A DNA stretch of 64,000 nucleotides from Arthrobacter pascens (GCF_030816475.1 NZ_JAUSXF010000001.1:3968001-4032000), one strand, 5' to 3'. Positions 16,472 through 25,661 are shown, counted from the first letter of the stretch. Notes: generated by a model not told the origin, from the sequence alone. A program made the numbers and translations.

Positions 16472-18712
16472 TTAGCTGCCCAAAGCTTCCTGCACCGCCG
16501 CCAGCAGCGAGTTGAAACGCGGGTTGGCAGGAAGGTCCTCCAGGAAGACGGGCTTGCCGTCCGGACCAGCCAGCGGCACCTGCCAGTTGGGATAGAGCGC
16601 CCCGGTAGTGCCGGGCTGGTTCTGCACGCGCCGCTCGCCCACCGCATCAACCAGGGCGACTCCCAGCAGGACCGACGGCGACTGGGCGAGCAAACGGTGT
16701 AGCGCCTCTATGGTGCGCTCCTCGCTGCCCTGGCTCTCAAAGAGAGCATTGCCGCCGTCGGGCAGCAGCCCGCGCTCCCGCAGCAGGCCCAGCATTTTCT
16801 CCAAGGTGGCCGTATGCTCTGCACGCTCATCCTCCTCGGACCGCTCCAGCAGGCCGAGGCGGCTGCGCAGCGCCACGTGGTCGCCGGCGAGATAGCCGGC
16901 GGTGGGCGGGAGGTCGTGGGTGTTAACGCTGGCGAGCGCCTGCTGACGGTACCTTTCAGGCGGGAGGGGCGAATCGCCGTCGTTCTCGAACCACAGGATG
17001 GAGGTGCCCAGGATGCCCCGGGCGGCAAGGTAGTCACGTACCCACGGCTCAAAGGTGCCAAGGTCCTCGCCGATCACCACGGCGCCGGCGCGCTGCGCCT
17101 CAAGAGCCAGGATGCCAATCAAGGCCTCATGGTCGTAGCGGACGTAGGCGCCGTCGCGGGGGGAGTTGCCCGCGGGCACCCACCACAGCCGGAACAAACC
17201 CAGAACGTGGTCCACGCGGATGCCGCCAGCGTGCCGGAGCACCGTGGACAGCATGTTCCGGAAGGGAGCGTAACCGGCCTCAGCCAGCCGGCCCGGATGC
17301 CAGGGCGGCTGGTTCCAGTCCTGGCCCAGCTGGTTGTACATATCCGGCGGTGCACCCACGCTGATGCCGGGGGCGAGCACCGGCCGGAGGGTCCAGGCGT
17401 CCGCGCTGCTCAGGTCCACACCCACGGCGAGGTCGTGCACCACACCCAGCCTCATACCCGCCCGGCGCGCAGCCCGCTGGGCATTCTCAAGCTGTTCGTC
17501 GCAGATCCACTGCAGCCAGCGGTGGAAGCCGATGCGGTCCGCGAGCCTCTCCCGCAAGGACTCGGCCTCGGCCGATCCCAGGGCACGGCCCGGATCGGTC
17601 CAGAGGGGATCCTCGGGCCCCAAGTCCTCTCGAATGGCTGACCAGAGGGCAAAATCATCCAACCCGGAGCCGGAGATCCGGCAGAAATCGTCGAACGCCG
17701 CCTGCCGCGAAGGCGACCGCCTGGCGTGATAGAGGAGCTCTAAAGCCTGGAGCTTGGCGGCATAAACGGTATCGCGGTCCAGCCGGTCGCCGTTCCGGTT
17801 CAAGCCCTGGGCCTGCTCTACCAGCGTGTCCACGGTGGCCCGCCTGCGTGGCTTCAGGTAGGCCAGTTCAGGAATGTCCTCCACCCGGATGTAGAGCGGG
17901 TTGAAGAAGCGCCGCGTGGACGGCGAATAAGGCGAGGGTTGGACGGGTGGCACAGGCTCGGCCGCGTGCAGCGGGTTGACCAGGACATAATCGGCGCCCC
18001 GGGCGCCACTCAGCGTGGCCAGATCCGCCAGGTCCGCGAAGTCGCCGATTCCCCATGACCGCTTGGACCGCACGGAATAAAGCTGGGTGGCCAGGCCCCA
18101 GCCGCGGCGTTCCGCCAGGGGTTGGGCGGTGGTCAGTCGTGCGGGCACCACCACCAGCGTTCCCTGCGCCGAAATCCCCTCCGACTCTGCATGCAGGGTG
18201 TGCCAGCCAAGAGGCAGCCCCTGGGGCAAGGCGAACGTCGCCCGGCCGGTAGGCATCCCGTCAACGTCCTGCGGCGGCACCCAGACATCCTGCTGGACTG
18301 CCTCCAGCGGCTGTTCCGGACCCGTGCCGTGCTCCAGTACAACGCTCAGCCGTGCAGTCGCCCCGTCGCGGACATGGACGGGAACCAGAGCGGGTTCACC
18401 TTCCTGAACCACGACGGCGGGAGGCAGCATCCGCCGCCAGGGCGCCAGTTCCGCTTCGGCGAGGGCTGCTTCGATGAGCTGATCAGTATGGGCCGGGACA
18501 CCAAGGGCGGCAAGCACCTTGATCAAGGTCTCCTCGGCAACGCTGTGCGGCAGGCCATCCCAGCCTTGGAATATGGTGCCCACGCCATGCGCATCGGCCA
18601 GCCGCCGGAGCAGATTCTGGTCAACGGACCCCTGACCTGCCGCGTCGACGACCCCGGGGGAAATCACCGGTGTGTCTGAAGATTTCGCTTGCTGCTGGTC
18701 TGGAGCCTTCAT
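16472..18712 (-). CDS. malQ: 4-alpha-glucanotransferase (amylomaltase, GH77)
   Basis: Start chosen at 18712 (MKAPDQQQ), giving 746 residues, the usual length for actinobacterial MalQ; the longer frame runs across an operator-like site. The enzyme transfers alpha-1,4-glucan segments between maltodextrins in the cytoplasm. GH77 landmarks: SWGIGDFADL, GIRVDHVLGLFRLWWVP (nucleophile Asp near residue 500), VIGEDLGTFEPWV (acid Glu near 547), SVNTHDLPP. An N-terminal beta-rich domain precedes the barrel. The amylase and debranching-type genes elsewhere in the window point to alpha-glucan use. The site at 18886-18900 lies upstream and could place it under the neighbouring LacI regulator. Confidence 0.93.
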   Translation of the reverse strand: MKAPDQQQAKSSDTPVISPGVVDAAGQGSVDQNLLRRLADAHGVGTIFQGWDGLPHSVAEETLIKVLAALGVPAHTDQLIEAALAEAELAPWRRMLPPAVVVQEGEPALVPVHVRDGATARLSVVLEHGTGPEQPLEAVQQDVWVPPQDVDGMPTGRATFALPQGLPLGWHTLHAESEGISAQGTLVVVPARLTTAQPLAERRGWGLATQLYSVRSKRSWGIGDFADLADLATLSGARGADYVLVNPLHAAEPVPPVQPSPYSPSTRRFFNPLYIRVEDIPELAYLKPRRRATVDTLVEQAQGLNRNGDRLDRDTVYAAKLQALELLYHARRSPSRQAAFDDFCRISGSGLDDFALWSAIREDLGPEDPLWTDPGRALGSAEAESLRERLADRIGFHRWLQWICDEQLENAQRAARRAGMRLGVVHDLAVGVDLSSADAWTLRPVLAPGISVGAPPDMYNQLGQDWNQPPWHPGRLAEAGYAPFRNMLSTVLRHAGGIRVDHVLGLFRLWWVPAGNSPRDGAYVRYDHEALIGILALEAQRAGAVVIGEDLGTFEPWVRDYLAARGILGTSILWFENDGDSPLPPERYRQQALASVNTHDLPPTAGYLAGDHVALRSRLGLLERSEEDERAEHTATLEKMLGLLRERGLLPDGGNALFESQGSEERTIEALHRLLAQSPSVLLGVALVDAVGERRVQNQPGTTGALYPNWQVPLAGPDGKPVFLEDLPANPRFNSLLAAVQEALGS

Positions 18713-18885
18713 GGATGTCCGCCTCGTCCGGTCTGATGGGCCTGAACCTACACTGCTGCCTGTTGTTGCCGGAGACCTTGCGGGCCCCCGACCACACTGC
18801 TGGTTCCGATTATTGCAGGGCCACCGGGGGTCTGATCCAGTCCGATGACCTGTCTTGAAGGACCACCCCTTTGGCGCTCCTGCAA

Positions 18886-18900
18886 TGACAACGTTGTCCA
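18886..18900. promoter_or_regulatory. LacI-type operator-like site TGACAACGTTGTCCA
   Basis: A near-perfect palindrome (TGACAACGTTGTC) matching the two TGACATCGTTGTCA sites at the FrcBCA-like operon. It lies about 185 bases upstream of malQ and just downstream of the ABM monooxygenase gene, so it may link malQ to the same regulator. Confidence 0.5.
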
Positions 18901-18948
18901 TCAGGTTGTCAGTTAGTCCCCCAGCTTGTCAGTGAGGCGGTGTGGCAC

Positions 18949-19242
18949 TCAGTCGACCGGCTGGAGCCAGGTCAGGACTGAGCCGTCCCCTTCGATGTGG
19001 TCCGCGAGTTCTCCATTGAACCTCGCACCGTAGTCTGCGCTGATGTGCTCCTGGAAAGCTGTGTCGTTTTCGTAAACCTCGAAGACGAAGTATTCCCGCG
19101 GGTTCGTTTCCCGCGTGTAGGGGAGGAAGAGCTGGTTGCCGGGTTCACGGCGCACGTGCTCGGTCAATTCGCGCATCATCTCCGCAACCCGGGCTTCGCT
19201 GCCGGGCTTGACGGTGAATTCTGCATAGAGCGTTTTGGTCAT
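18949..19242 (-). CDS. Putative quinol monooxygenase (ABM domain)
   Basis: A 97-residue single-domain protein of the antibiotic biosynthesis monooxygenase/YgiN family: EFTVKPGSEARVAEMMREL, EPGNQLFLPYT, EYFVFEVYENDTAFQEHI (split into short parts), ending in a tryptophan-containing strand. Such dimeric ferredoxin-like folds oxidise quinols without cofactor or have unknown roles. GAGGGGAAATACC precedes the ATG. It lies 142 bases downstream of the LacI gene in the same direction and may be in its transcription unit; a link to sugar metabolism is not evident. Confidence 0.75.
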   Translation of the reverse strand: MTKTLYAEFTVKPGSEARVAEMMRELTEHVRREPGNQLFLPYTRETNPREYFVFEVYENDTAFQEHISADYGARFNGELADHIEGDGSVLTWLQPVD

Positions 19243-19384
19243 GGTATTTCCCCTCGTTGCTGGTTGGGCCGGCTGGCCCGGGCTCGTTAGTTGTTGAAAA
19301 TTGCGGTGGTCGAAAATATCGATGGTTGAGGATCTTGGTGGTGAAGATTTTTTTCTGCTTGAAAATTCCAGTCGGAAGCCCTTC

Positions 19385-20437
19385 TCAGGAAACCGGCGGA
19401 AGCTCCCCTGAGCCGCGCTGGATTAGTTCTGACGGAACGATGTACGTGCGCGCCGGGCTGGAGTCGCCGTCGATCCTTGCCAGCAGCCGCTCCGCGGCGA
19501 GCTTCCCGATCCGCTCAGGATGCTGGGCGATAACAGTGATCCCCGGGTCCATCATGTCCGCCAGCGTGAAGTCGTCAAAGCCCACCAATGCCACGCGGCG
19601 GCTGGCTCCGAGCTGCTTCAGGGCTCGCATGGCGCCGAACGTAATGAGGTTCTGGCTGGAGAAGATCGCCGACGGCGGATCCTCGGACGTGAGCAGCTCA
19701 AGGGCCGCCAGGCAGGATGACTCCTCGTTATGGAGGCCTTCGCGTACGGGGACCGTGGACGTAGCGACCCCCGCCCTGCCAAGTTCCTCCATAAAGCCGC
19801 GCCGGCGCTCACGGGCTGTCTGGATATCGGTGCGGTCGCCCAAGTAGGCAAGTTTTGTGTGCCCGTGGGCTATGAGGTGCTCCGCGGCCCTGGCCGCCCC
19901 GACCGCATTGTCCGTCACCACGGCGTCCGCCTCGATGCCCACAGGCTCGCGGTCAATGAACACCATGGGCAGATCCCGCGAGTGCTCCGGGATGACGTAG
20001 GACTGGCTCTTGGCAATGGGGGTAAGAACCAATCCGTCCACCCGCCGGCCAAGGAAGGCGGCAACCAGGGATTTTTCGCGTTCGGGGTCATCGTCCAGGC
20101 TGGCGGCAAAGACAGCAATGCCGCGTGCTGTGAGCGTGTCTTCCAGGGCCCGGTGGATTTCACTACTGAACGGGTTGGCCACACTCGGCAACAGGAGCCC
20201 GATCGACAGGGTCTGGCGACCGGCGCGCCTTAGGCTACCGGCGGCCATGTCCAGCTGGTAGTTGAGCTGCTGCGAGGCGCCCAGGACCCGCTGTCGCGTG
20301 GACTCGGAGACGCCCGGTTCGTCGTTCATGACGCGGGAAACCGTCTTGATGCCCACTCCAGCGAGGGCAGCGACATGGCGCATAGTGGGCCGGCTCTTCC
20401 CGGGATCCGCTTGGTAACGATTAGACATCGTTGTCAT
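19385..20437 (-). CDS. LacI family regulator of the divergent sugar ABC operon
   Basis: A 350-residue LacI protein: helix-turn-helix TMRHVAALAGVGIKTVSRVMN with hinge LRRAGRQT, then a periplasmic-binding-like effector domain (IGLLLPSVANPFSSEI, FIDREPVGIEAD, ALVGFDDFTLADM). It is divergent from a FrcBCA-like importer, and the gap contains two operator copies: one overlaps its own start codon (20423-20436), the other sits at the promoter start of the importer (20501-20514). It therefore probably represses itself and the operon until the sugar or its phosphate binds. AAAGGACGAAG precedes the ATG. Confidence 0.9.
   Translation of the reverse strand: MTTMSNRYQADPGKSRPTMRHVAALAGVGIKTVSRVMNDEPGVSESTRQRVLGASQQLNYQLDMAAGSLRRAGRQTLSIGLLLPSVANPFSSEIHRALEDTLTARGIAVFAASLDDDPEREKSLVAAFLGRRVDGLVLTPIAKSQSYVIPEHSRDLPMVFIDREPVGIEADAVVTDNAVGAARAAEHLIAHGHTKLAYLGDRTDIQTARERRRGFMEELGRAGVATSTVPVREGLHNEESSCLAALELLTSEDPPSAIFSSQNLITFGAMRALKQLGASRRVALVGFDDFTLADMMDPGITVIAQHPERIGKLAAERLLARIDGDSSPARTYIVPSELIQRGSGELPPVS
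20423..20436. promoter_or_regulatory. LacI operator overlapping the regulator's start codon
   Basis: AGACATCGTTGTCA matches 13 of 14 bases of the site at 20501-20514. The ATG of the LacI gene (20437 on the minus strand) abuts this palindrome, the position expected for autoregulation. Confidence 0.7.
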
Positions 20438-20465
20438 AACTTCGTCCTTTATCTTCGAATTTACG

Positions 20466-20514
20466 TTGACTCTACCCTGTGATGCTGGTTACATGATGAC
20501 TGACATCGTTGTCA
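20466..20514 (+). promoter_or_regulatory. Promoter and operator of the FrcBCA-like operon
   Basis: TTGACT (20466-20471) and TTACAT (20489-20494) are separated by exactly 17 bases and fit a sigma-70-type promoter. The perfect-type LacI site TGACATCGTTGTCA follows at 20501-20514, on the predicted transcription start, where a bound repressor would block RNA polymerase. Confidence 0.7.
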
Positions 20515-20547
20515 GGCACGGGAGTGCCACGATAAACAGGAGATTCA

Positions 20548-21666
20548 ATGTTGACTTCCAAAGCCCCCCGCACCATCGCCAAGCGGCTGCTCGCCGTGGG
20601 CGCCGTCCTGACCCTTGGCTCCCTCAGCCTGACTGCCTGCGGCGGAAGTTCCGGCCCCAGCTCCACCGGCAACGCAACATCAGGCGAGAAGGTGGGCGTG
20701 TCGCTCATCGTCAAAACCACCGCCAACCCGTTCTTCGTTTCCATGCAGGATGGCGCCAAGAAGGCTGCAGCGTCCGAGGGCGTGGACCTCAAGCTCGCGG
20801 CCGGCAAGGCTGACGGCGACGAGGACACCCAGATCCAGGCCATCGAAAACGCCATCTCCAAGGGCGACAAGGGCATCCTGATCACACCGAACGGTCCGTC
20901 CGTGGTGGACGCACTGAAGAAGGCCAAGGACGCCGGCCTGTTCGTGATCGCCCTCGACACCCCGCCGGACCCCGCAGACGCCGCGGACATCACCTTCGCT
21001 ACCGACAACTTCGCGGCAGGACAGCTGATCGGCAAATGGACCGCCACCCAGCTTGCCGGCAAGAAGGCCACCATCGCCCTGCTCGACCTGTTTGACGACA
21101 AGGTGGTCTCCGTCGACTACAACCGCGACCAGGGCTTCCTGACCGGGCTGGGCATCGACACCGCCGATAAGAAGAAGAACGGCGACGAGGCCAAGACCGG
21201 CAAGTACACGGGCGGCAAGGGCGGCGACTACGAGATCGTGGGCAGCCAGGCCTCCCAGGGCGCCGAGGACGGCGGCCGTACAGGCATGGAAACCCTGCTG
21301 TCCAAGAACCCCAACATCAACGTTGTGTACACCATCAACGAACCGGCAGCGGCAGGCGCGTATGAAGCCCTGAAGTCAGCCGGCAAGGAAAAGGACGTCC
21401 TGATCGTATCGGTGGACGGCGGCTGCGCCGGCGTCAACAACGTGAAGTCCGGCGTCATCGGCGCCACCGCCCAGCAGTACCCGGTCAAGATGGCAGAACT
21501 CGGCGTCAAGGCCATCGTTGACCTGGCCAAGACCGGCAAGAAGCCGGCCAACTCCGAAGGCCTCGACTTCTTCAACACCGGGGTCGAACTTGTCACCGAC
21601 AAGCCGGCCGACGGCGTCAAGAGCATCACCACCTCTGAAGCCAGCCAGATCTGCTGGGGCAAGTAG
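20548..21666 (+). CDS. Sugar ABC transporter substrate-binding lipoprotein (FrcB-like)
   Basis: A 372-residue lipoprotein: signal LLAVGAVLTLGSLSLTACGG with the lipobox cysteine, then a type I periplasmic-binding fold. VSLIVKTTANPFFVSMQDGA, GILITPNGPSVVDALKKA, ALDTPPDPADAADITFATDN (cited in parts) and DYNRDQGFLTGLGI resemble, as far as I recall, fructose-binding FrcB proteins more than ribose RbsB. It would capture the sugar outside the membrane and hand it to the downstream permease. ACAGGAG precedes the ATG. It heads an operon with permease, ATPase and PfkB kinase. Confidence 0.85.
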   Translation: MLTSKAPRTIAKRLLAVGAVLTLGSLSLTACGGSSGPSSTGNATSGEKVGVSLIVKTTANPFFVSMQDGAKKAAASEGVDLKLAAGKADGDEDTQIQAIENAISKGDKGILITPNGPSVVDALKKAKDAGLFVIALDTPPDPADAADITFATDNFAAGQLIGKWTATQLAGKKATIALLDLFDDKVVSVDYNRDQGFLTGLGIDTADKKKNGDEAKTGKYTGGKGGDYEIVGSQASQGAEDGGRTGMETLLSKNPNINVVYTINEPAAAGAYEALKSAGKEKDVLIVSVDGGCAGVNNVKSGVIGATAQQYPVKMAELGVKAIVDLAKTGKKPANSEGLDFFNTGVELVTDKPADGVKSITTSEASQICWGK

Positions 21667-21695
21667 AAACCGACCGAAGAAACCCGGGAGTAACC

Positions 21696-22742
21696 GTGAC
21701 CCAGCAACAGACCGCAGGCCCGCCCGCAGCAGGGCATGCCGACCTGGCCGAGGAATTCCTCGACCGCCAGACACCGCTTAGCCGCATCCGGAACGTCCTG
21801 CACCGCTACCCGGCGCTGAGTCCCGCCATCGTGCTGCTCATCGCAGTCGTGGTGTTCGGGGTCCTCAACGACAGGTTCCTGCGGGTTGAGAACCTCTCAC
21901 TGATCACCCAGCAGGTGTCCGTCGTGGGCACCCTGGCCATCGCTCAGACGCTCATCATCCTCACCGCCGGCATCGACCTGTCCGTTGGCGCGGTCATGAT
22001 CCTTGCCTCCATGGTGGTGGCGCAGCTGTCCGTCGGCAATGGCATCCCCGGGCCGCTGGCACTCATCCTCGGCCTCGTGGTGGGGCTTGGCGCCGGGGCA
22101 CTGAACGGTTTCCTGGTCACCAGGTTCCGGCTGCCACCGTTTATCGTCACGTTGGGAACCCTGAATATCTTCGTCGCCCTGACGCTGCTCTATTCGGGCG
22201 GGTCAACGGTACGCGGGTCCAGCATGCCGGGGCTGTTGACCTGGATGGGCAGCACCTTCCCGATTGGACCGGTGCGCATCTCCACCGGCGTCGTCATGAT
22301 GCTCCTGCTGTACATTGCCATGGCGTTCATCCTCGGCAAGACGGCCTGGGGCAGGCACGTCTACGCAGTGGGTGACGACAAGGAAGCCGCCCGCCTGGCC
22401 GGCATCGCGGTCAACCGCGTCCTGATGAGCGTGTACCTGACGGCAGGAGCGGTGCTGGCGATCGGTGCCTGGATCCAGATCGGGCGGACGAACGCTGCCA
22501 GCCCCAACGCCGGCGTGGATCTGAACCTGGACTCCATCACCGCCGTCGTGATTGGCGGAACAAGCCTCTTCGGCGGCCGCGGCTCCATCTGGGGCTCGCT
22601 CCTCGGTGCGCTGATTGTGGGCGTGTTCCGAAACGGACTCTCCCTCGCCGGGCTGGATGTGCTCTACCAGACCCTCGCGGTCGGCGTCCTCATCATCCTC
22701 GCTGTGTCCATCGACCAGTGGATCCGAAAGGTGAAATCATGA
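21696..22742 (+). CDS. Sugar ABC transporter permease (FrcC-like)
   Basis: A 348-residue integral membrane protein of the ribose/fructose permease family (BPD_transp_2). It has about ten transmembrane segments and the conserved LTAGIDLSVGAVMILASMV and AVVIGGTSLFGGRGS motifs. It starts at GTG 21696 with GGGAG upstream, 29 bases after the binding-protein gene, and its TGA overlaps the ATG of the ATPase gene by four bases, so the two are translationally coupled. It should form a homodimeric channel. Confidence 0.9.
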   Translation: MTQQQTAGPPAAGHADLAEEFLDRQTPLSRIRNVLHRYPALSPAIVLLIAVVVFGVLNDRFLRVENLSLITQQVSVVGTLAIAQTLIILTAGIDLSVGAVMILASMVVAQLSVGNGIPGPLALILGLVVGLGAGALNGFLVTRFRLPPFIVTLGTLNIFVALTLLYSGGSTVRGSSMPGLLTWMGSTFPIGPVRISTGVVMMLLLYIAMAFILGKTAWGRHVYAVGDDKEAARLAGIAVNRVLMSVYLTAGAVLAIGAWIQIGRTNAASPNAGVDLNLDSITAVVIGGTSLFGGRGSIWGSLLGALIVGVFRNGLSLAGLDVLYQTLAVGVLIILAVSIDQWIRKVKS

Positions 22743-23533
22743 CCGCCACGCACGCTGAACCGGCCGGAACCGGGCTTGGCCAGCCCATCCTGCAAGCACG
22801 GAACCTCGTCAAGACCTTCGGCCGCGTCGTGGGCCTGGATGGTGTCAGCCTGGACCTCTACCCGGGCGAAGTCCTGGCAATCATCGGGGATAACGGCGCT
22901 GGAAAGTCCACCCTGATCAAGTGCCTCACCGGGGCCGAGATCCCGGACTCCGGCGAGCTGATGGTGTCAGGCCAGCAGGTGCACTTCAAACGGCCACAGG
23001 ACGCCCGGCTGCATGGGATCGAAACGGTGTACCAGAACCTTGCCGTCTCACCGGCCCTGGACGTTGCTTCCAACCTCTTCCTTGGCAGGGAGGAACGGCT
23101 TGCCGGGCCGATGGGCAAGATCTTCCGTGTCCTTGACACGAAAGGGATGCGCCGCAAGGCCAAGGATGAGCTGAACCGGCTCGGGATCTCCACGCTCCAG
23201 GATGTGACAGTGCCTGTGGAGAACCTCTCCGGCGGCCAGCGGCAGGCCGTCGCCGTGGCGCGCGCCGCGGCTTTCGGCTCCAAGGTGGTTGTGCTCGACG
23301 AGCCGACGGCAGCGCTCGGCGTCCGGGAATCGAACCAGGTCCTTCAACTGGTCCGGGACCTCCGGGACCAGGGGCTGCCCGTCATCCTGATCAGCCACAA
23401 CATGCCGCATGTGTTTGATGTTGCGGACAGGATCCATATCCAGCGCCTGGGCAAGTGCGCGGCAACGATCACGCCGGAATCGCACTCAATGACCGATGCG
23501 GTGGCCATCATGACCGGTGCCGCCACAGCCTGA
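22739..23533 (+). CDS. Sugar ABC transporter ATP-binding protein, single domain (FrcA-like)
   Basis: A 264-residue ATPase with Walker A GDNGAGKST, signature NLSGGQRQAVAVARA, Walker B VVVLDEPTAALG and switch His in LISHNM. It has only one nucleotide-binding domain, unlike the duplicated ATPases of ribose or arabinose importers (compare 44988-46514), and this one-domain form is typical of FrcA. The start overlaps the permease stop (ATGA). A strong hairpin follows before the kinase gene. Confidence 0.9.
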   Translation: MTATHAEPAGTGLGQPILQARNLVKTFGRVVGLDGVSLDLYPGEVLAIIGDNGAGKSTLIKCLTGAEIPDSGELMVSGQQVHFKRPQDARLHGIETVYQNLAVSPALDVASNLFLGREERLAGPMGKIFRVLDTKGMRRKAKDELNRLGISTLQDVTVPVENLSGGQRQAVAVARAAAFGSKVVVLDEPTAALGVRESNQVLQLVRDLRDQGLPVILISHNMPHVFDVADRIHIQRLGKCAATITPESHSMTDAVAIMTGAATA

Positions 23534-23564
23534 CCGGCTCCTTGTAAGAACTCTCCCTCCCGAT

Positions 23565-23599
23565 GCCGTCCGCGGGCCTGCAGCAGGCCCGCGGACGGC
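23565..23599 (+). terminator. Perfect 16-bp hairpin between the ATPase and kinase genes
   Basis: Arms GCCGTCCGCGGGCCTG (23565-23580) and CAGGCCCGCGGACGGC (23584-23599) are exact reverse complements with a 3-nt loop. No T tract follows. It could terminate part of the transcripts or protect the upstream mRNA, lowering kinase expression relative to the transporter. Confidence 0.7.
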
Positions 23600-23617
23600 T
23601 CTCTGAAAGGCCTCGTC

Positions 23618-24607
23618 GTGCCCCAGAACTCTCCCACATCCTTGGCGCCGGCCGCTCCGGACGTTGTTGTCATCGGCGAAGCGCTGGTTGACGTCGTCAC
23701 CTCCGCCGGGGGCACCGTCGAGCATCCGGGCGGATCACCAATGAACGTCGCCTACGGCCTGGCCCGCCTGGGCGTCGCCACCGCCCTGCTGACTTCGCTC
23801 GGGGACGACCCGCGGGGCGCCGCGATCGAAAGCCACCTGCTGAGTGCCGGCGTCGAGCTCCTCCCCGGCTCAAAGTCCGCCGGCCGCACCGCCTCCGCCA
23901 CGGCGACGCTCGCCGCCGACGGATCCGCCAGCTACGAATTCGACATCACCTGGAAGCTTGCGCCTGTGGCGCCCGCCTTCCTGCCCAAGGTGCTCCACAC
24001 GGGATCGATCGCCACCTTCCTCTCCCCTGGTGCCGCTGCGGTTAAGGCGCTCCTGGAGCAGTCGCACCGCGAGTGCATGGTCACCTACGATCCCAACATC
24101 CGGCCCGCCCTCCTAGGGAGCCACGCCGAGGCCCGCACCATCTTTGAGGAGCTCGTTCCGCTCACCGACGTGGTCAAACTCAGTGACGAGGATGCCGCCT
24201 GGCTCTACCCGGATCTTGGGCTTGAGGAGGCAGCGGCCCGCATCCTCGGGCTGGGGGCCGGGTTGGCCGTCGTAACCTGCGGCTCGGAGGGTTCACTCCT
24301 GGCAACGCCGGCCACCACGCTCCACATCCCCTCCGTCAAGTCGGTGGTTGCAGATACCATCGGTGCCGGCGATTCCTATATGGCGGCCCTGATCTATGGG
24401 CTGCTGGCACGTAAAACCGAGGGCCTGGGGCCTGACACCCTGGAGAATCTGGGACGGACTGCGTCGAAAGCGGCGGCGATAACCGTACGCCGCCCTGGCG
24501 CCAACCCGCCGACGGTCGCGGAGCTGACAGCCGAACTGCTTGAGGACGGGCCGCAAGCCGGCATGCTGGCCGGGGAGAAGGACGCACCCGCCGCCGTCGT
24601 CGCCTGA
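23618..24607 (+). CDS. PfkB family carbohydrate kinase (probable fructokinase)
   Basis: A 329-residue ribokinase-fold kinase starting at GTG 23618 after GAAAGG. PfkB signatures: VIGEALVDVV with GGSPMNVAYGLARLG (substrate site), and DTIGAGDSYMAALIYG with the catalytic Asp and anion hole. It would phosphorylate the sugar imported by the FrcBCA-like system; as the last gene of that operon, fructose to fructose-6-phosphate is the best guess, but ribose or another ketose cannot be excluded. Confidence 0.85.
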   Translation: MPQNSPTSLAPAAPDVVVIGEALVDVVTSAGGTVEHPGGSPMNVAYGLARLGVATALLTSLGDDPRGAAIESHLLSAGVELLPGSKSAGRTASATATLAADGSASYEFDITWKLAPVAPAFLPKVLHTGSIATFLSPGAAAVKALLEQSHRECMVTYDPNIRPALLGSHAEARTIFEELVPLTDVVKLSDEDAAWLYPDLGLEEAAARILGLGAGLAVVTCGSEGSLLATPATTLHIPSVKSVVADTIGAGDSYMAALIYGLLARKTEGLGPDTLENLGRTASKAAAITVRRPGANPPTVAELTAELLEDGPQAGMLAGEKDAPAAVVA

Positions 24608-24656
24608 CAAATCGTCGCGTGGCCAAGCCGAGAGGGACCGGGCTGGCGCCCGTCCA

Positions 24657-25409
24657 CTATTCGTCGAAGTAGGTGGAGGTTGCCCCGGTTCCTGAAATGG
24701 AGGATACGACCCGGGCTGCCACTTCATTGAGCTTGATGTTTTGGGTATTCGAGGCGTGCAACAAAACCTTGAACGCGGTGTTTTGGCTGCAGCGGTTCTT
24801 GGCCATGATGGCACCGGTGGCCAGATCGATGGCGGTCCGCGACTTCATCGCGGCCTTCATGTCATCGCGGGTTTCCTGCAACTGGGCCAGTCTTAAGGCG
24901 AGCTGAAGACTCTTGGACGCCTGCTCGCCGAAGGCCTCCGCTCGTGCAATCGCCTGCCCGCTGAAGGCGTGGGGCTGCTCGCTGTATAGGTTCAGCGCCG
25001 CCCGGCTGGGACCCTCCAGCGGCAGCGGAATGCCAACTACCGAAAGTGTCCCTAGGCCGGTGACCCCTTGGACATAGGCCGGCCAGCGCTTCTCCAACCT
25101 CAGGTCGGGGACCAGTACGGTGACCATGCCGCGGATGGCTGCCAGGCATGGTGCATCCCCGTAGTGGTGCTGCAACTGGTCCATCACACGGGCGGATGGG
25201 CTGCTGCCGGCCACTATGGTGGTTTTCTTCCTCCTGACAACGGAAATCCCGCAGGAAACCGTGCCTCCGCGACCGCTGAGCCGGGCCGCTGAGTACGCGG
25301 CCAGTTCCCCGAGGAAGTGCTCAACTTCAGGATTGTCCAGCACCACATCCTGAAGGTGCTGGGCAACATCCGTGAAAACGTCATTTTCTGAGACTTCGGC
25401 AGCTACCAT
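24657..25409 (-). CDS. GAF and ANTAR domain-containing regulator
   Basis: Start set at 25409 (MVAAEVSE) with GGGGGAACC directly upstream, giving 250 residues. The N-terminal GAF-like domain (residues about 30-165) contains CGISVVRR, YGDAPCLAAI and VVGIPLPLEG; the C-terminal ANTAR domain (about 185-245) has LATGAIMAKNRCSQNTAFKVL (read in parts), the three-helix RNA-binding module that acts as an antiterminator. The signal sensed and the target transcripts are unknown. The convergent kinase gene ends 50 bases away; the next gene is divergent. Confidence 0.85.
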   Translation of the reverse strand: MVAAEVSENDVFTDVAQHLQDVVLDNPEVEHFLGELAAYSAARLSGRGGTVSCGISVVRRKKTTIVAGSSPSARVMDQLQHHYGDAPCLAAIRGMVTVLVPDLRLEKRWPAYVQGVTGLGTLSVVGIPLPLEGPSRAALNLYSEQPHAFSGQAIARAEAFGEQASKSLQLALRLAQLQETRDDMKAAMKSRTAIDLATGAIMAKNRCSQNTAFKVLLHASNTQNIKLNEVAARVVSSISGTGATSTYFDE

Positions 25410-25661
25410 GGTTCCCCCCTGAACACACAGCGTGGCTGTAGCGCTTACCAGCCAGGTTGATCGCCTACTGCAAAGACGGTGACCACAGTTTACCCCGGGT
25501 GTTTTCCCGGCAAAAGGGCAGCTTCTGCGGCAAGGGGCCCTTGTTCGCTCCGAAGGTTTCAGCGCCGTCATTTTTCGGGGTTTCACGGGAATCCCCACGT
25601 GCCTTTGAACGTTAACATTTATGGCGCGGGAAACTCACCCGTGCGCTGGATAAGGAACGGA

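Noticed and set aside
18713..18901. N-terminal extension of MalQ to 18901
   Set aside because: The extra 63 residues are not typical of MalQ and the frame starts at an operator palindrome; ATG 18712 gives the normal length.
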